Of a stretch of DNA of 64,000 nucleotides, positions 31,349 to 39,644 are shown piece by piece. Every line of letters starts with the position of its first letter. The first letter of the stretch is position 1. Below the pieces are notes generated by a model. The model did no database searches. It was not told the DNA's origin and saw only the letters and a program-made list of their open reading frames with translations. A program made the position numbers and the translations under genes. Source of the stretch: JAICMB01 sp035295125 (GTDB taxonomy: Bacteria > Acidobacteriota > Terriglobia > Bryobacterales > Bryobacteraceae); the NCBI GenBank assembly GCA_035295125.1, contig DATGJP010000095.1, positions 124,001 to 188,000 of the forward strand. The letters run 5' to 3'.

Positions 31349-33595
31349 TTATTGATTGCGGACGGGCGAAACCGCCTGTCCCACCTTAAAGTGGCCTTCC
31401 AGGCCGCGCATCGCATCGGGCGCAATCCAGACGTGGAACATTCCCGGTTCGGTCACCAGGCGCTTGTTGCTGTCGTAGAACGCGAGGTCGGACACGGCGA
31501 GGGTGAACGTCACGTGGCGTGTTTCGCCTGGTTTGAGCGAGAGGCGCTCGAATGCCTTTAAGATGCGCACGGGCTGGGCGACGCTGGCCGTTACGGCCTG
31601 GGTGTAGAACTGAACGACTTCCGTTCCCTCGCGGCTGCCGCGATTCGTGATGTCGGCGGATGCGGTGATCGTCTGGCCGGTACGAATTTCGGGAGCTGAG
31701 ATTCGCAGGTTCGCATATTCAAAGTCGGTGTAGCCGAGTCCGTAGCCAAACGGATAGGCGGGCGTGAAATCGACATCGATGTACTTCGATGTGTAGCCGG
31801 CGGGCTCGGCTGGGTTCCCGACTGGAACGCCTTCTTCGTTTTGAGCGGGGGGCCGGCCGGTGCTCAGGTGCGAGTAGTAAATCGGAACCTGGCCGACCGT
31901 GCGCGGGAACGTGATAGGAAGCCGACCGGATGGCGCAGACTGTCCGAGCAGCAGTTTGGCGATTGCGGGACCGCCCATGGTTCCGGCGTGCCAGGCATAA
32001 AGCACCGCGTCGGCTTTATCGGCGACAGCGTTGAACGTGAGCGGCCGTCCGGCCATGATGACCGTTACGAGTGGCTTGCCGGTTGCCTTTACCGCTTCAA
32101 CCAGCGCTTCCTGGGCGCCGGGGAGATCTAGGAACGCACGGGACCGCGCTTCACCGGAAAGGATCGCTTCCTCGCCGAGAAACAACACGACCGCGTCGGC
32201 CTGGCGGGCGGCGTCGACCGCGGCAGCGAAGCCTTCGTGGCTGGTGTCGCGGCTGTTCTTTAGACCGGGCGCATAGCGGACCCGCTCGGCGCCGATCAAC
32301 GCGCGCAGCGCGGCCAGCGGTGTGCGAACGTCTTCCGTGCGGGCGTCCATGGACCAAGTGCCAACCTGATCGGCGGGACTGTCGGCCAGCGGCCCGATGA
32401 CCGCGATCGTGCTAAGGGATTCGTTAAGCGGTAAGACATGGCCGCGGTTTTTCAGCAGCACGGCGCTTTCGGTCGCGAGGCGTTCAGCCACGGCGAGGGA
32501 TTCAGGCGTAGGATGCGCGTCGGCCGGAGCAGCGGCAGCCTTGTCGAAGAGGCCCAGGCGAAACTTCAGGCGAAGGATGTTGCGGACCGCGTCGTCGATT
32601 TGCGGCATGTGGATCTCGCCGGCATTGAGCAGTTCCTTGAGGTGATCGTGATAAGAGGTGCTGACCATCTCCATGTCGACGCCGGCCTGCACCGCCTTGC
32701 GCGCGGCGTCGCGCTCATCGGCCGCGAAACCGTGGGGAATCATCTCTATGATCGCGTTGTAATCGCTCACTACCATGCCGTCGTACTGCCACTCCTCGCG
32801 GAGGATGTCGTGCATGACGAAGCGATTTCCGGTAGCGGGGACACCGTTGATGGTGTTGAAGGAGGTCATGAAGGTGGCGACACCGGCATCGCGGGCCGCA
32901 CGGAAGGGCTGGAGGTAAACCGAGCGCAGCAGGATTTCAGGAATCCAGGCGCTGTTGTAGTCGCGGCCGCCCTCGGCTGCTCCGTATCCGACGAAGTGCT
33001 TGGCGCAGGCGGCCACGGATGCGGCATCGTCGAGCGACTTGCCCTGGAGACCGTGCACCATGGCGACGGCCAATTTCGAAGCGAGGTAGGGGTCCTCGCC
33101 GAGACTTTCGGCGACACGGCCCCAGCGTGGGTCGCGCGCGATGTCCATCATGGGCGCGAACGTCCAGCGAATGCCTTCGCGGGTAGTTTCGACGGCGGCA
33201 ATTCGCGAGGCTTGCTCAACCAGTTCCGCGTCCCAGCTTGCGGCCTGGGCGAGCGGGATGGGGAAAATGGTGCGGTAGCCGTGAATGACGTCGCGGCCGA
33301 ACAGCAACGGAATATGAAGCCGGCTCTCGTGAACCGCTATTCGCTGCGCTTCCGCGCGGTCGGCGGGGCTGCCGGCGTTGAGGAAAGAGCCCCAGCGGCC
33401 GGCGCGAATTTCCTGGCGGATCGCATCGGTGAGGGTCGCCATCGAAGTCGACTGGGACATTTGACCGATCTTTTCGTCGATCGTCATGCGCTGGAGCAGC
33501 GTTTCAACGCGCTGTTCGACGTTGGGCTGCGATTGCGGCAGCACCATGGAGGCGCCCAGCAGCGCGAGTGCGGCGGGCCGGAAAAGAGTTGTCAT
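31349..33595 (-). CDS. Secreted GH3 beta-glucosidase
   Basis: 748 residues from ATG 33595 (signal peptide MTTLFRPAALALLGASMVL); the longer frame to 33637 lacks similarity. Domain order: GH3 N-terminal TIM barrel (about 25-370) with nucleophile D278 in VVSDYNAI, GH3 C-terminal domain (about 390-600: AVLLKNRGHVLPL, VLFLGEEAILSGEARSRAFLDLPG), and an Fn3-like domain at the end (FEYANLRISA). The layout matches BglX-type enzymes cutting beta-glucosides in the periplasm. The last 12 codons (KVGQAVSPVRNQ) come from a REP element at 31360-31381, so the original stop has been replaced. The AraC gene starts 7 bases downstream. Confidence 0.93.
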   Translation of the reverse strand: MTTLFRPAALALLGASMVLPQSQPNVEQRVETLLQRMTIDEKIGQMSQSTSMATLTDAIRQEIRAGRWGSFLNAGSPADRAEAQRIAVHESRLHIPLLFGRDVIHGYRTIFPIPLAQAASWDAELVEQASRIAAVETTREGIRWTFAPMMDIARDPRWGRVAESLGEDPYLASKLAVAMVHGLQGKSLDDAASVAACAKHFVGYGAAEGGRDYNSAWIPEILLRSVYLQPFRAARDAGVATFMTSFNTINGVPATGNRFVMHDILREEWQYDGMVVSDYNAIIEMIPHGFAADERDAARKAVQAGVDMEMVSTSYHDHLKELLNAGEIHMPQIDDAVRNILRLKFRLGLFDKAAAAPADAHPTPESLAVAERLATESAVLLKNRGHVLPLNESLSTIAVIGPLADSPADQVGTWSMDARTEDVRTPLAALRALIGAERVRYAPGLKNSRDTSHEGFAAAVDAARQADAVVLFLGEEAILSGEARSRAFLDLPGAQEALVEAVKATGKPLVTVIMAGRPLTFNAVADKADAVLYAWHAGTMGGPAIAKLLLGQSAPSGRLPITFPRTVGQVPIYYSHLSTGRPPAQNEEGVPVGNPAEPAGYTSKYIDVDFTPAYPFGYGLGYTDFEYANLRISAPEIRTGQTITASADITNRGSREGTEVVQFYTQAVTASVAQPVRILKAFERLSLKPGETRHVTFTLAVSDLAFYDSNKRLVTEPGMFHVWIAPDAMRGLEGHFKVGQAVSPVRNQ
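31360..31381. repeat. REP palindrome inside the GH3 gene end
   Basis: Arms GGACGGGCG / CGCCTGTCC with loop AAAC, one mismatch, followed by ACC. It overlaps the 3-prime end of the GH3 coding region and lies 19 bases before the AraC start. Confidence 0.8.
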
Positions 33596-33800
33596 AGAGC
33601 GGGTCCATTTGAAATGGATGATGTAGTGCTCATGCAATTATTAGAGCAATTCCGTATGGTCGGGAAGCAGGCCGTGGAAGGTTGGAGGAGGGTTTCGCGT
33701 GTCGTAGTTTCCTATCGCGTTGTCAAAAGGTGCGCGAACTGCAATGCAGTACCCTCGGCCGTACTTTTCCACACAATCGTGGTTCGTCGAGCTCTGTAAG

Positions 33801-33836
33801 GCAGGTTTTCAACCTGCGGCGGATTTTCAATCCGCC
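33801..33836. repeat. Twin hairpin with TTC loops
   Basis: Two adjacent perfect hairpins: GCAGGTT / AACCTGC (33801-33817) and GGCGGATT / AATCCGCC (33818-33836), each with a TTC loop. A degenerate version is at 60717-60752. Confidence 0.75.
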
Positions 33837-33867
33837 ACCAATCCCGGATGCGATCCTGCCTAACTTT

Positions 33868-33897
33868 CGTGGACCACCGGTTCATGACGACAGGCTG
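33868..33897. repeat. CGGT-type dispersed repeat, copy 2
   Basis: Begins CGTGGACCACCGGTTCATGA and ends CGACAGGCTG. Matches 27164 and 34028. Confidence 0.65.
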
Positions 33898-33991
33898 AGT
33901 GCCCGCCCCGCGAAGCAGGCATAGCCTTCAAAGGCACGGTCGAGAACTGACCGCGGACTGCAATACGGAACCGCCGGCCAGCCGGCCTTTG

Positions 33992-34007
33992 GCAGCCTGA
34001 AGGCTGC
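33992..34007. repeat. Short perfect hairpin
   Basis: GCAGCCT / AGGCTGC separated by GA, in the repeat-rich gap upstream of the REP at 34061. Confidence 0.5.
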
Positions 34008-34027
34008 GTTACGTTTTCATCCACAGT

Positions 34028-34057
34028 CATGGACCGGCGGTCAATGACGACAGGTTG
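34028..34057. repeat. CGGT-type dispersed repeat, copy 3
   Basis: Begins CATGGACCGGCGGTCAATGA and ends CGACAGGTTG. It is 160 bases from copy 2, in the same orientation. Confidence 0.65.
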
Positions 34058-34060
34058 CAA

Positions 34061-34076
34061 CAGGCGAAACCGCCTG
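34061..34076. repeat. REP palindrome after the epimerase gene
   Basis: CAGGCG / CGCCTG with loop AAAC, then CTTCACC. It lies 9 bases from the stop of the epimerase gene and could serve as its 3-prime hairpin. Confidence 0.75.
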
Positions 34077-34084
34077 CTTCACCT

Positions 34085-35089
34085 TCAGTCTTCAGGGGCG
34101 AGGTATGCCGACGGTGGGGCGGCGGCAATCAGGGTGTCTTCCCAGGCGTAATCGGGCTTAGGAAACGGATTGTTGCGGCGATACCAGCGGTAGGTCTCCT
34201 TCAGACCCTCGTCGAAATCGATGGGCTTGAATTTCAGCACGCGCTGCGCCTTGTTCACCACCATCGTGATGGCCGGCACGTCGAAGTATTCGCCGAAATA
34301 GAGATGTTCGCCCATGGCGTTTCCGCCCGCCCGCTGGATCTTGTCGCGGGGAATGCGGACGAACTTCACGTCTTTACCGGCGGCCCGGCCGAGCGCCTCG
34401 ACAGTTTCGACCTGCGTGAGCGGCTTGGGATTAGCGATGTTGAAGGCGTGCCCCAGGGCGTCCGGTACGTCGAGCACCTTCAGGCATGCCTTCACTACGT
34501 CGCCGACGTGAACAAACTGCATGAGACGGCGGCCGTCACCAGGCAGAATAATCGCGCGGCCGTCGCGAAGGCGATCCCAGAAGAAGGCTTCGCGATAATA
34601 GGAACCACCGGGCCCGTACACGAAGGGCGGGCGCAGCGTCACTGCCGGAAAACCGTTGCGCTGATGCATGCGGAACAGCGCCCGTTCGCTCATGGCCTTG
34701 TTGCGGACGTAAGGTAAGGGATGATCGTCGGGCGCCAGGGCATCGCCCTCATGATGATTCAAGCCATCGCCATACGCCGCCACGCTCGACATGAAGATAT
34801 AGCGATGCAGGCGTCCGTTGATGGCGCGCGCGGTGGCCTCCACCTGCGCGGCGGTGGTGCCGCGCTCCCAGTCGTAGACATTGTCGTAGACAACCTCGAA
34901 GCTGCGGCCCGCCAGCGCTTTTTTCAGCGACTCGGGATCGTTGCGGTCGGCGACAATGTTGCCGACCTTGCGACCCAGCTTGTGCTTGGGCTTCCGATGC
35001 AGGATCGATACTTCATGTCCCGCCTTGAGCAATTCCGCGACAAGATGCCTTCCGATAAAAAGCGTACCGCCAATTACCAGGACTCTCAC
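34085..35089 (-). CDS. NAD-dependent epimerase/dehydratase (extended SDR)
   Basis: 334 residues. The Rossmann motif GGTLFIGRHL is at residues 8-17, and a charged stretch EVSILHRKPKHKLGRK after it suggests NADP. Later landmarks are YIFMSSVAAYGDGLNHHEGD, YVRNKAMSERALFRMH (Y-x-x-x-K catalytic pair) and LRPPFVYGPGG, all typical of extended SDRs acting on nucleotide sugars. Cytosolic. The inositol-phosphate synthase gene lies 26 bases upstream on the same strand, and this protein may act on inositol- or sugar-nucleotide intermediates (inference). Confidence 0.85.
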   Translation of the reverse strand: MRVLVIGGTLFIGRHLVAELLKAGHEVSILHRKPKHKLGRKVGNIVADRNDPESLKKALAGRSFEVVYDNVYDWERGTTAAQVEATARAINGRLHRYIFMSSVAAYGDGLNHHEGDALAPDDHPLPYVRNKAMSERALFRMHQRNGFPAVTLRPPFVYGPGGSYYREAFFWDRLRDGRAIILPGDGRRLMQFVHVGDVVKACLKVLDVPDALGHAFNIANPKPLTQVETVEALGRAAGKDVKFVRIPRDKIQRAGGNAMGEHLYFGEYFDVPAITMVVNKAQRVLKFKPIDFDEGLKETYRWYRRNNPFPKPDYAWEDTLIAAAPPSAYLAPED

Positions 35090-35115
35090 GCTCTGCCCGC
35101 TGCCTCCCGCCGCCG

Positions 35116-36435
35116 TTAGTCGTAGTATTCCAAGCCCAAGTGTGTAATGAGATCCTCACCCTTGAGCCACCGAAGCGTGTTCTTCAGCTTCATTAACTGA
35201 ATGAAGATGTCGTGCTCGGGATAAAGACCCGGTGCCGTCATGGGGGCCTTGAAATAGAATGACAGCCACTCCTGGATGCCGCGCATTCCGGCGCGCTGGG
35301 CAAGATCGAGGAACAGGACAAGATCGAGCACGAGCGGCGCGGCCAGAATCGAGTCGCGGCACAGGAAATCGATTTTGATCTGCATCGGATAGCCGAGCCA
35401 GCCGAAGATGTCGATATTGTCCCAGCCTTCTTTGGCATCGCCGCGCGGCGGATAGTAGTTGATCCGCACCGCGTGATACAGATCCTTGTACAGCTCGGGG
35501 TACAGGTCGGGCTGGAGGATCTGCTGCAGCACGGACAGCTTCGTTTCTTCCTTCGATTTGAAAGACCCTGGATCTTCGAGGACTTCGCCGTCGCGGTTGC
35601 CCAGGATATTGGTGGAGAACCATCCGGAAAGGCCCAGCAAGCGGCTCTTGAAGGCCGGCGCGAGGACGGTCTTCATAAATGTCTGGCCGGTTTTAAAATC
35701 CTTGCCGCAGATCGGAATTTGTTTGTCGCGGGCCAGTTCCAGCAGCGCCGGCGTGTCGGTGGTCAGGTTCGGCGCGCCGTTGGCGAACGGCACTCCGCTT
35801 TTCAACGCGGCATACGCGTAGATCTGACTGGGCGCGATGTCGGGATCGTTCTTCTGGAGACCGCATTCAAAATCACGCAGCGTCTGATGGACGTCGCTGG
35901 GACGATGGAACACTTCGGTAGACGCGCACCAGATCATGATGAGCCGCTCGGCCTGCGTGCGCTGACGGAAGTCGGAGATATCCTGCATCAACATCTCGGC
36001 CTTGTCCATCTTCGAGCCGCCCTGTTTCACATTGGGGCCGTCGATGCGCTTGACGTATTCGTGGTCGAAGACGGCCTTCATCGGTTGGATGGCTGAGAGA
36101 GGCTCCTTAAGCTGATCGAGCAGCGGCCGATCGAGCACCTTGGCATTACAGGCCGCCTCGAAGGCGGTGTCTTCGTAGATGTCCCAGCCGCCGAATACCA
36201 GGTCGTCGATGCCGGCCAGTGGCACGAAATCCTTGATGTGGGGAACGCGATTGTCGGTTCGTTTGCCCAAGCGGATCGTGCCGAGTTGTGTCAGGGAACC
36301 GACGGGGAGGCCGAGCCCGCGTTTCACAGCCTCGACACCAGCGATGAACGTCGTGGTGACCGCGCCGATGCCGGGAATTAGAATTCCAAGCTTGCCATCG
36401 GCGGGCGCAATGCGAGCGTTTTCCTTTTGTGACAA
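35116..36435 (-). CDS. ino1: Myo-inositol-1-phosphate synthase
   Basis: 439 residues. The NAD-binding start GKLGILIPGIGAVTTTFIAGVEAV and later PLAGIDDLVFGGWDIYEDTAFEAA, DRPLLDQLKEPL, KFxxGxTFMKTVLAPAF (as FKTGQTFMKTVLAPAF) and NILGNRDGEVLEDPGSFKSKE match the bacterial/archaeal INO1 family, which converts glucose 6-phosphate to inositol 1-phosphate. The usual active-site lysines are plausibly in the KSKEETKLSVL region. The product feeds phosphatidylinositol or inositol-based solutes or lipids. Divergent from the LytTR regulator, with 134 bases between, and followed by the epimerase gene. Confidence 0.92.
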   Translation of the reverse strand: MSQKENARIAPADGKLGILIPGIGAVTTTFIAGVEAVKRGLGLPVGSLTQLGTIRLGKRTDNRVPHIKDFVPLAGIDDLVFGGWDIYEDTAFEAACNAKVLDRPLLDQLKEPLSAIQPMKAVFDHEYVKRIDGPNVKQGGSKMDKAEMLMQDISDFRQRTQAERLIMIWCASTEVFHRPSDVHQTLRDFECGLQKNDPDIAPSQIYAYAALKSGVPFANGAPNLTTDTPALLELARDKQIPICGKDFKTGQTFMKTVLAPAFKSRLLGLSGWFSTNILGNRDGEVLEDPGSFKSKEETKLSVLQQILQPDLYPELYKDLYHAVRINYYPPRGDAKEGWDNIDIFGWLGYPMQIKIDFLCRDSILAAPLVLDLVLFLDLAQRAGMRGIQEWLSFYFKAPMTAPGLYPEHDIFIQLMKLKNTLRWLKGEDLITHLGLEYYD

Positions 36436-36518
36436 AACTTCTCCTCAATGGGATGTTGCGCGACGTTTTAACTGCCGCGGAGCCGGGTCGCAAGCTAGAG
36501 CATGCGGTACCAGCTATT

Positions 36519-36536
36519 AGCCGTTAAGTAACGGCT
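36519..36536. promoter_or_regulatory. Perfect 18-base palindrome over the likely -35 region of the LytTR gene
   Basis: AGCCGTTA / TAACGGCT, 8-base perfect arms with a 2-base spacer. It is centred about 43 bases before the response regulator start and 92 bases before the divergent ino1 start. It overlaps the expected -35 position for the -10 at 36556, so it is a good operator candidate. Confidence 0.5.
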
Positions 36537-36555
36537 GAACGCATCAATCCTAAGT

Positions 36556-36561
36556 TATACT
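36556..36561 (+). promoter_or_regulatory. Candidate -10 box, probably leaderless start
   Basis: TATACT, one base from TATAAT (C for A), ends 8 bases before ATG 36570. Transcription would start at or within a couple of bases of the ATG. No Shine-Dalgarno is seen, consistent with a leaderless message. Confidence 0.4.
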
Positions 36562-36569
36562 ATCACTTA

Positions 36570-37364
36570 ATGTCGGCCCGCGCGACGTGTACTATCAGCG
36601 CTATCGTTGTAGACGACGAGCAGTTAGCCTCCGACGAGTTGATCTTCCTGCTGAAGGACTTTCCCGATATTGAAGTGCTTGCCACGGGGAAGAATGGACT
36701 GGACGCCGTCAGCCTGATCGAATCGATGGAGCCCGACCTCGTCTTCCTGGACGTGCAAATGCCGGGGATGAACGGGCTTGGCGTGATCCAGAAACTGCGC
36801 GAGAAGGGAATACAGCTTCCGTATTTCGTCCTGGCCACTGCGTACGACCAGTATGCGCTGGAGGCTTTCCGGCTGGAGGCTCTTGATTATCTGTTGAAGC
36901 CGGTCGAAAAGGAACGGCTGGAACTGACAATCGAGCGTGCCCGCAAAGCTATTAGCGAAAAAACGGCGAAGCTTCCAGCGGCGGTTGAAGCTGTGCCTTC
37001 CAATGGTTCCACACGGCCTGTGCCGCAGCGGACCAAGCTGCTCGTTAAAAGCAATAATCGTAACTTCATCGTCGACGCGCAGGAGATCATTTACGCCACC
37101 ATCAACGACGGATTGATTACCGTGGTGACGTCGGCCGTGGAAGGCGAATCGAACTATCGCACCATTGAGGAACTGCAATCGAACCTGGATCCTGATGTAT
37201 TCTGGCGGGTACACAGGTCCTTCCTGGTGAACATCAATCGCATTCGAGAGGTGATCCCGTGGTTCAAGAGCAGTTTTCAATTGCGCATGGACGATCGCAA
37301 GCATACCGAAATCCCGGTAAGCCGGGTACAAACCAAACGCTTGCGCGCGTTGCTCAAACTGTAA
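36570..37364 (+). CDS. LytTR-family response regulator, orphan
   Basis: 264 residues. The receiver domain (residues 10-125) has acidic pocket VVDDEQ, phosphoacceptor in LVFLDVQMPGMNGL, Thr/Ser in LATAYDQYALEAF and Lys in LLKPVEKERL. A linker leads to a LytTR DNA-binding domain (about 155-262: LLVKSNNRNFIVDAQEIIYA, FWRVHRSFLVNINRIREV). Such regulators bind direct repeats in promoters. No sensor kinase is nearby. Start ATG 36570 lacks a Shine-Dalgarno. The next gene, a DUF1028 protein, overlaps its 3-prime end or begins right after it. Confidence 0.93.
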   Translation: MSARATCTISAIVVDDEQLASDELIFLLKDFPDIEVLATGKNGLDAVSLIESMEPDLVFLDVQMPGMNGLGVIQKLREKGIQLPYFVLATAYDQYALEAFRLEALDYLLKPVEKERLELTIERARKAISEKTAKLPAAVEAVPSNGSTRPVPQRTKLLVKSNNRNFIVDAQEIIYATINDGLITVVTSAVEGESNYRTIEELQSNLDPDVFWRVHRSFLVNINRIREVIPWFKSSFQLRMDDRKHTEIPVSRVQTKRLRALLKL

Positions 37365-38350
37365 AGCGAGTCATCATTGTTGCTGCGCTCGCGGCGGGGA
37401 TGCTGCCGGCCGCGGAGAACGTGTCGACGTTTTCGATCGTGGGCTATGACGCGGCGAAAGGCGACTGGGGCGTCGCGGTTGCGTCCCGTTACTTCTCGGT
37501 GGGCGCCGTGGTTCCATGGGCGGAGGCGGGCACGGGTGCTGTTGCTACCCAGGCAAATGTGAACGTCGGGTACGGGCCGCGCGGGCTGGAACTGCTGCGG
37601 CAAGGTCTGACGGCGAAGCAGGTGCTCGATAAGCTGCTCGCGGAGGACACCTTCGAAGGCAAAGACGGACGGCAAGTCGCCATCATCGACGGCAAGGGTA
37701 ATATTGCCGCGTTCACGGGTCCGAATGCTCCCAAGTGGGCGGGAGACCGGCAAGGTAAGAACTGGTCGGCTCAAGGCAACATCCTGGTCGGTTCGCAAGT
37801 TCCCGAGGCGATGGGTCGTGCGTTTGAAGCGACGCAGGGTGAGCTGGCGGAGAAGCTATTCGCGGCCCTCAAGGCGGGCGATGATGCGGGCGGCGATTCG
37901 CGGGGGAAGCAGTCGGCGTCGATGCTGGTGGTTCGCAAGGGTGGTGGCAGGAATATCAACAACGACCGCCGGGTTTACATTAACGTCGATGACAGCCCTG
38001 CGCCGATTCCGGAATTACGGCGGCTGCTGGACATGAATCTGGGATACCTGTACCAGGAGGAGACGTTCCGAACCCTGGGAGCGGGCAAGAATCGCGAGGC
38101 TCGGGACGCGGCAGTGCTGGCTTTCCGGTACATGCCGACCTGGCAGGGCGGTCCCATGACGATCGGACTACTCGATTACGTGCTCGGAGATAAAGCCGGC
38201 GCGCTGGAAGAGTTGAAGAAGGCTCGCGATGCGGATGCGGCGAATTTTCAGCGGCGCCTGGAGGGGTCGGTTCGGCAGCGGCCGGCCTTCAAGGCGGTGA
38301 TGGACGATCAGGCGTTCATGAAAGAGCTGCTGCCCGACTACGCCAGGTAA
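37259..38350 (+). CDS. DUF1028 (Ntn-hydrolase-like) protein, start uncertain
   Basis: Up to 363 residues. From about residue 54 it carries DUF1028: NVSTFSIVGYDAAKGDWGVAVASRYFSVGAVVPWAEAGTGAVATQA, a fold related to Ntn-hydrolases. TFSI, starting at residue 53 of this frame, matches the family pattern where a Thr or Ser leads the mature domain. The end (from about 250) carries TPR-like helices. The only ordinary start that keeps the hydrophobic leader VKRVIIVAALAAGMLPAAE is GTG 37259, which overlaps the response regulator by 106 bases; ATG 37400 would lose most of the leader; a rare start after the regulator stop (ATC 37373 or ATT 37376) would give a signal peptide. Probably exported. Function unknown. 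Confidence 0.85.
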   Translation: MVQEQFSIAHGRSQAYRNPGKPGTNQTLARVAQTVKRVIIVAALAAGMLPAAENVSTFSIVGYDAAKGDWGVAVASRYFSVGAVVPWAEAGTGAVATQANVNVGYGPRGLELLRQGLTAKQVLDKLLAEDTFEGKDGRQVAIIDGKGNIAAFTGPNAPKWAGDRQGKNWSAQGNILVGSQVPEAMGRAFEATQGELAEKLFAALKAGDDAGGDSRGKQSASMLVVRKGGGRNINNDRRVYINVDDSPAPIPELRRLLDMNLGYLYQEETFRTLGAGKNREARDAAVLAFRYMPTWQGGPMTIGLLDYVLGDKAGALEELKKARDADAANFQRRLEGSVRQRPAFKAVMDDQAFMKELLPDYAR

Positions 38351-38457
38351 ATGGCGCCGATCTCGAGAGCCTCTTCGGGAGTCCCGAAGAAGCTTCCCGT
38401 TTTGAAGACACTGCGTTCATATTCTCGTTGCTGTACGTGTAGAACGCCAAGGTCCAT
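38338..38457 (-). CDS. Possible short ORF or 3-prime gene remnant
   Basis: 39 codons from ATG 38457 with a coding-like composition ending VFKTGSFFGTPEEALEIGAI and a tail YLA. It lies between the DUF1028 gene end (overlapping it by 13 bases) and the flavoprotein gene. The frame continues upstream without a stop into the flavoprotein 3-prime end. It looks like the C-terminus of a larger protein; I cannot name it. Weak evidence. Confidence 0.22.
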   Translation of the reverse strand: MDLGVLHVQQREYERSVFKTGSFFGTPEEALEIGAIYLA

Positions 38458-38495
38458 CCCGAAATCGGACCGTGTATCGAATAGGGCAGCCCTTT

Positions 38496-39644
38496 TCAGA
38501 CACTGCCTGACAATCGGAACTGCGGCTCGGGAGTGGCGAGGCCCTGCACCAGGTTCGCGACGTGTTCACCAAGCGCCGGGCCGTGTTTGAAGCCATGCCC
38601 CGATCCTCCTCCAACCAGCCAGACGTTGCCATATGCAGGATGGCGGTCAATGATGAAATCCCGATTGGGGGTCAGTTCATATTGGCAGACTCGCGACTCA
38701 ATGAGCGGGGCTCCGGCAAGGGATGGAAGGTGCTTTCCGATGAAAGCATGCGCCGCCACGATGCCGTCAGGCGACAGTAAACGGGAGCCACGGTCCGGAT
38801 CAAATTCGGAACCGGGAGTGTCAAAGGCCAGTTTGAAGCCCCTGCCTTCCAGGGCCGGCAGCGTATAGGGTCGGCGTTCGTCGCTGAAATCGATCCATAC
38901 AGGCATTTCAGGCGAATGGAAGCGTGAATCGCCAGGATTCAGGCCGAAGAAAAAGACTTCCTGGCGAGTGGGACGGATGGTTTGGCCCAGAACGTCGGGA
39001 AAGAGTTTGGGGAGCCATGCCCCGCAAGCAAACACGTATGCTTCGGCTTTGATGCGTTCGCCGCTGATTGTGTGGAGAGATTCCGATTGCGTGGGAGATT
39101 CGACGCCATCGTGAACATACTTGACGCCGCGACGCACAGCTTCGCGGACCAGCGACTGGACGGCTCGACGTGCCATCAGCGCGCCGCTGTCCGGCTCGAG
39201 GATGCCTTCCGTGACGTGTCCGAAACGGAATTGCGGGAATCGGGCGGTGAGATCGGATGCGCTGAGCGATTCGAATTTCGTTCCGCAGCGAGTGAGCACG
39301 TCGCGTGTGGCTTGGGTATAAGGGTCGCGCTCGGGCGCGGTCCACAGCACGCCGGTGCGGTGGAACAAGCTCGCATCGTTTATGATGTCGCAGAACTCGA
39401 GCCATAATTCGAGCGAACGCATCGACCAGCGCGTGTATATTTCCTGCGGACCATAGCCCATGCGAATGATGCGCGACTCGCCTCCCGAACTTGCCCGGGA
39501 ATGGGCGGGGCCGTAGGCATCCAGAAGCACGACGGATTTGCCGGCTAAGGCCAGGCGGTACGCGGCCCAGGAGCCGAACACACCAGCGCCGATGACGGCG
39601 ACGTCGTAGGTTTCAGGCAAGCTGTGCGCCTTTGCCCGATTCAC
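38496..39644 (-). CDS. FAD-dependent oxidoreductase, monomeric sarcosine oxidase-like
   Basis: 382 residues. N-terminal FAD motif DVAVIGAGVFGSWAAYRLALAG, then RASSGGESRIIRMGYGPQ (the arginine-rich block near the flavin of MSOX/PIPOX enzymes) and GVLWTAPE. The C-terminal block NRDFIIDRHPAYGNVWLVGGGSGHGFKHGPALGE matches the conserved tail of the family, but the flavin-linking Cys usual in MSOX is not at the expected site (GGSGHGFK), so FAD may be non-covalent. It oxidises N-methyl or secondary amino acids. Starts are GTG 39644 or TTG 39620, both overlapping the cyclodeaminase gene upstream. Last gene of a three-gene set. Confidence 0.88.
   Translation of the reverse strand: MNRAKAHSLPETYDVAVIGAGVFGSWAAYRLALAGKSVVLLDAYGPAHSRASSGGESRIIRMGYGPQEIYTRWSMRSLELWLEFCDIINDASLFHRTGVLWTAPERDPYTQATRDVLTRCGTKFESLSASDLTARFPQFRFGHVTEGILEPDSGALMARRAVQSLVREAVRRGVKYVHDGVESPTQSESLHTISGERIKAEAYVFACGAWLPKLFPDVLGQTIRPTRQEVFFFGLNPGDSRFHSPEMPVWIDFSDERRPYTLPALEGRGFKLAFDTPGSEFDPDRGSRLLSPDGIVAAHAFIGKHLPSLAGAPLIESRVCQYELTPNRDFIIDRHPAYGNVWLVGGGSGHGFKHGPALGEHVANLVQGLATPEPQFRLSGSV

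Larger units (their letters stand above)
33596..34084. other. Nearly 490-base intergenic stretch rich in hairpins, no gene seen
   Basis: It separates the GH3 start from the stop of the epimerase gene on the same strand. It contains a twin hairpin, two CGGT-type repeats, a 7-base-arm hairpin and a REP. Short frames have no coding signature. The promoter of the GH3 gene must lie in its left part. Confidence 0.7.

Noticed and set aside
32438..33799. Plus-strand frame of 453 codons antisense to the GH3 gene
   Set aside because: It mirrors the GH3 frame and has no signature of its own.
36624..37331. Minus-strand frame of 235 codons opposite the LytTR regulator
   Set aside because: No domain; the sense strand has full receiver and LytTR domains.
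38351..38590. Plus-strand frame of 79 codons after the DUF1028 gene
   Set aside because: It begins right after the DUF1028 stop but runs antisense into the flavoprotein gene end and has no recognisable features.
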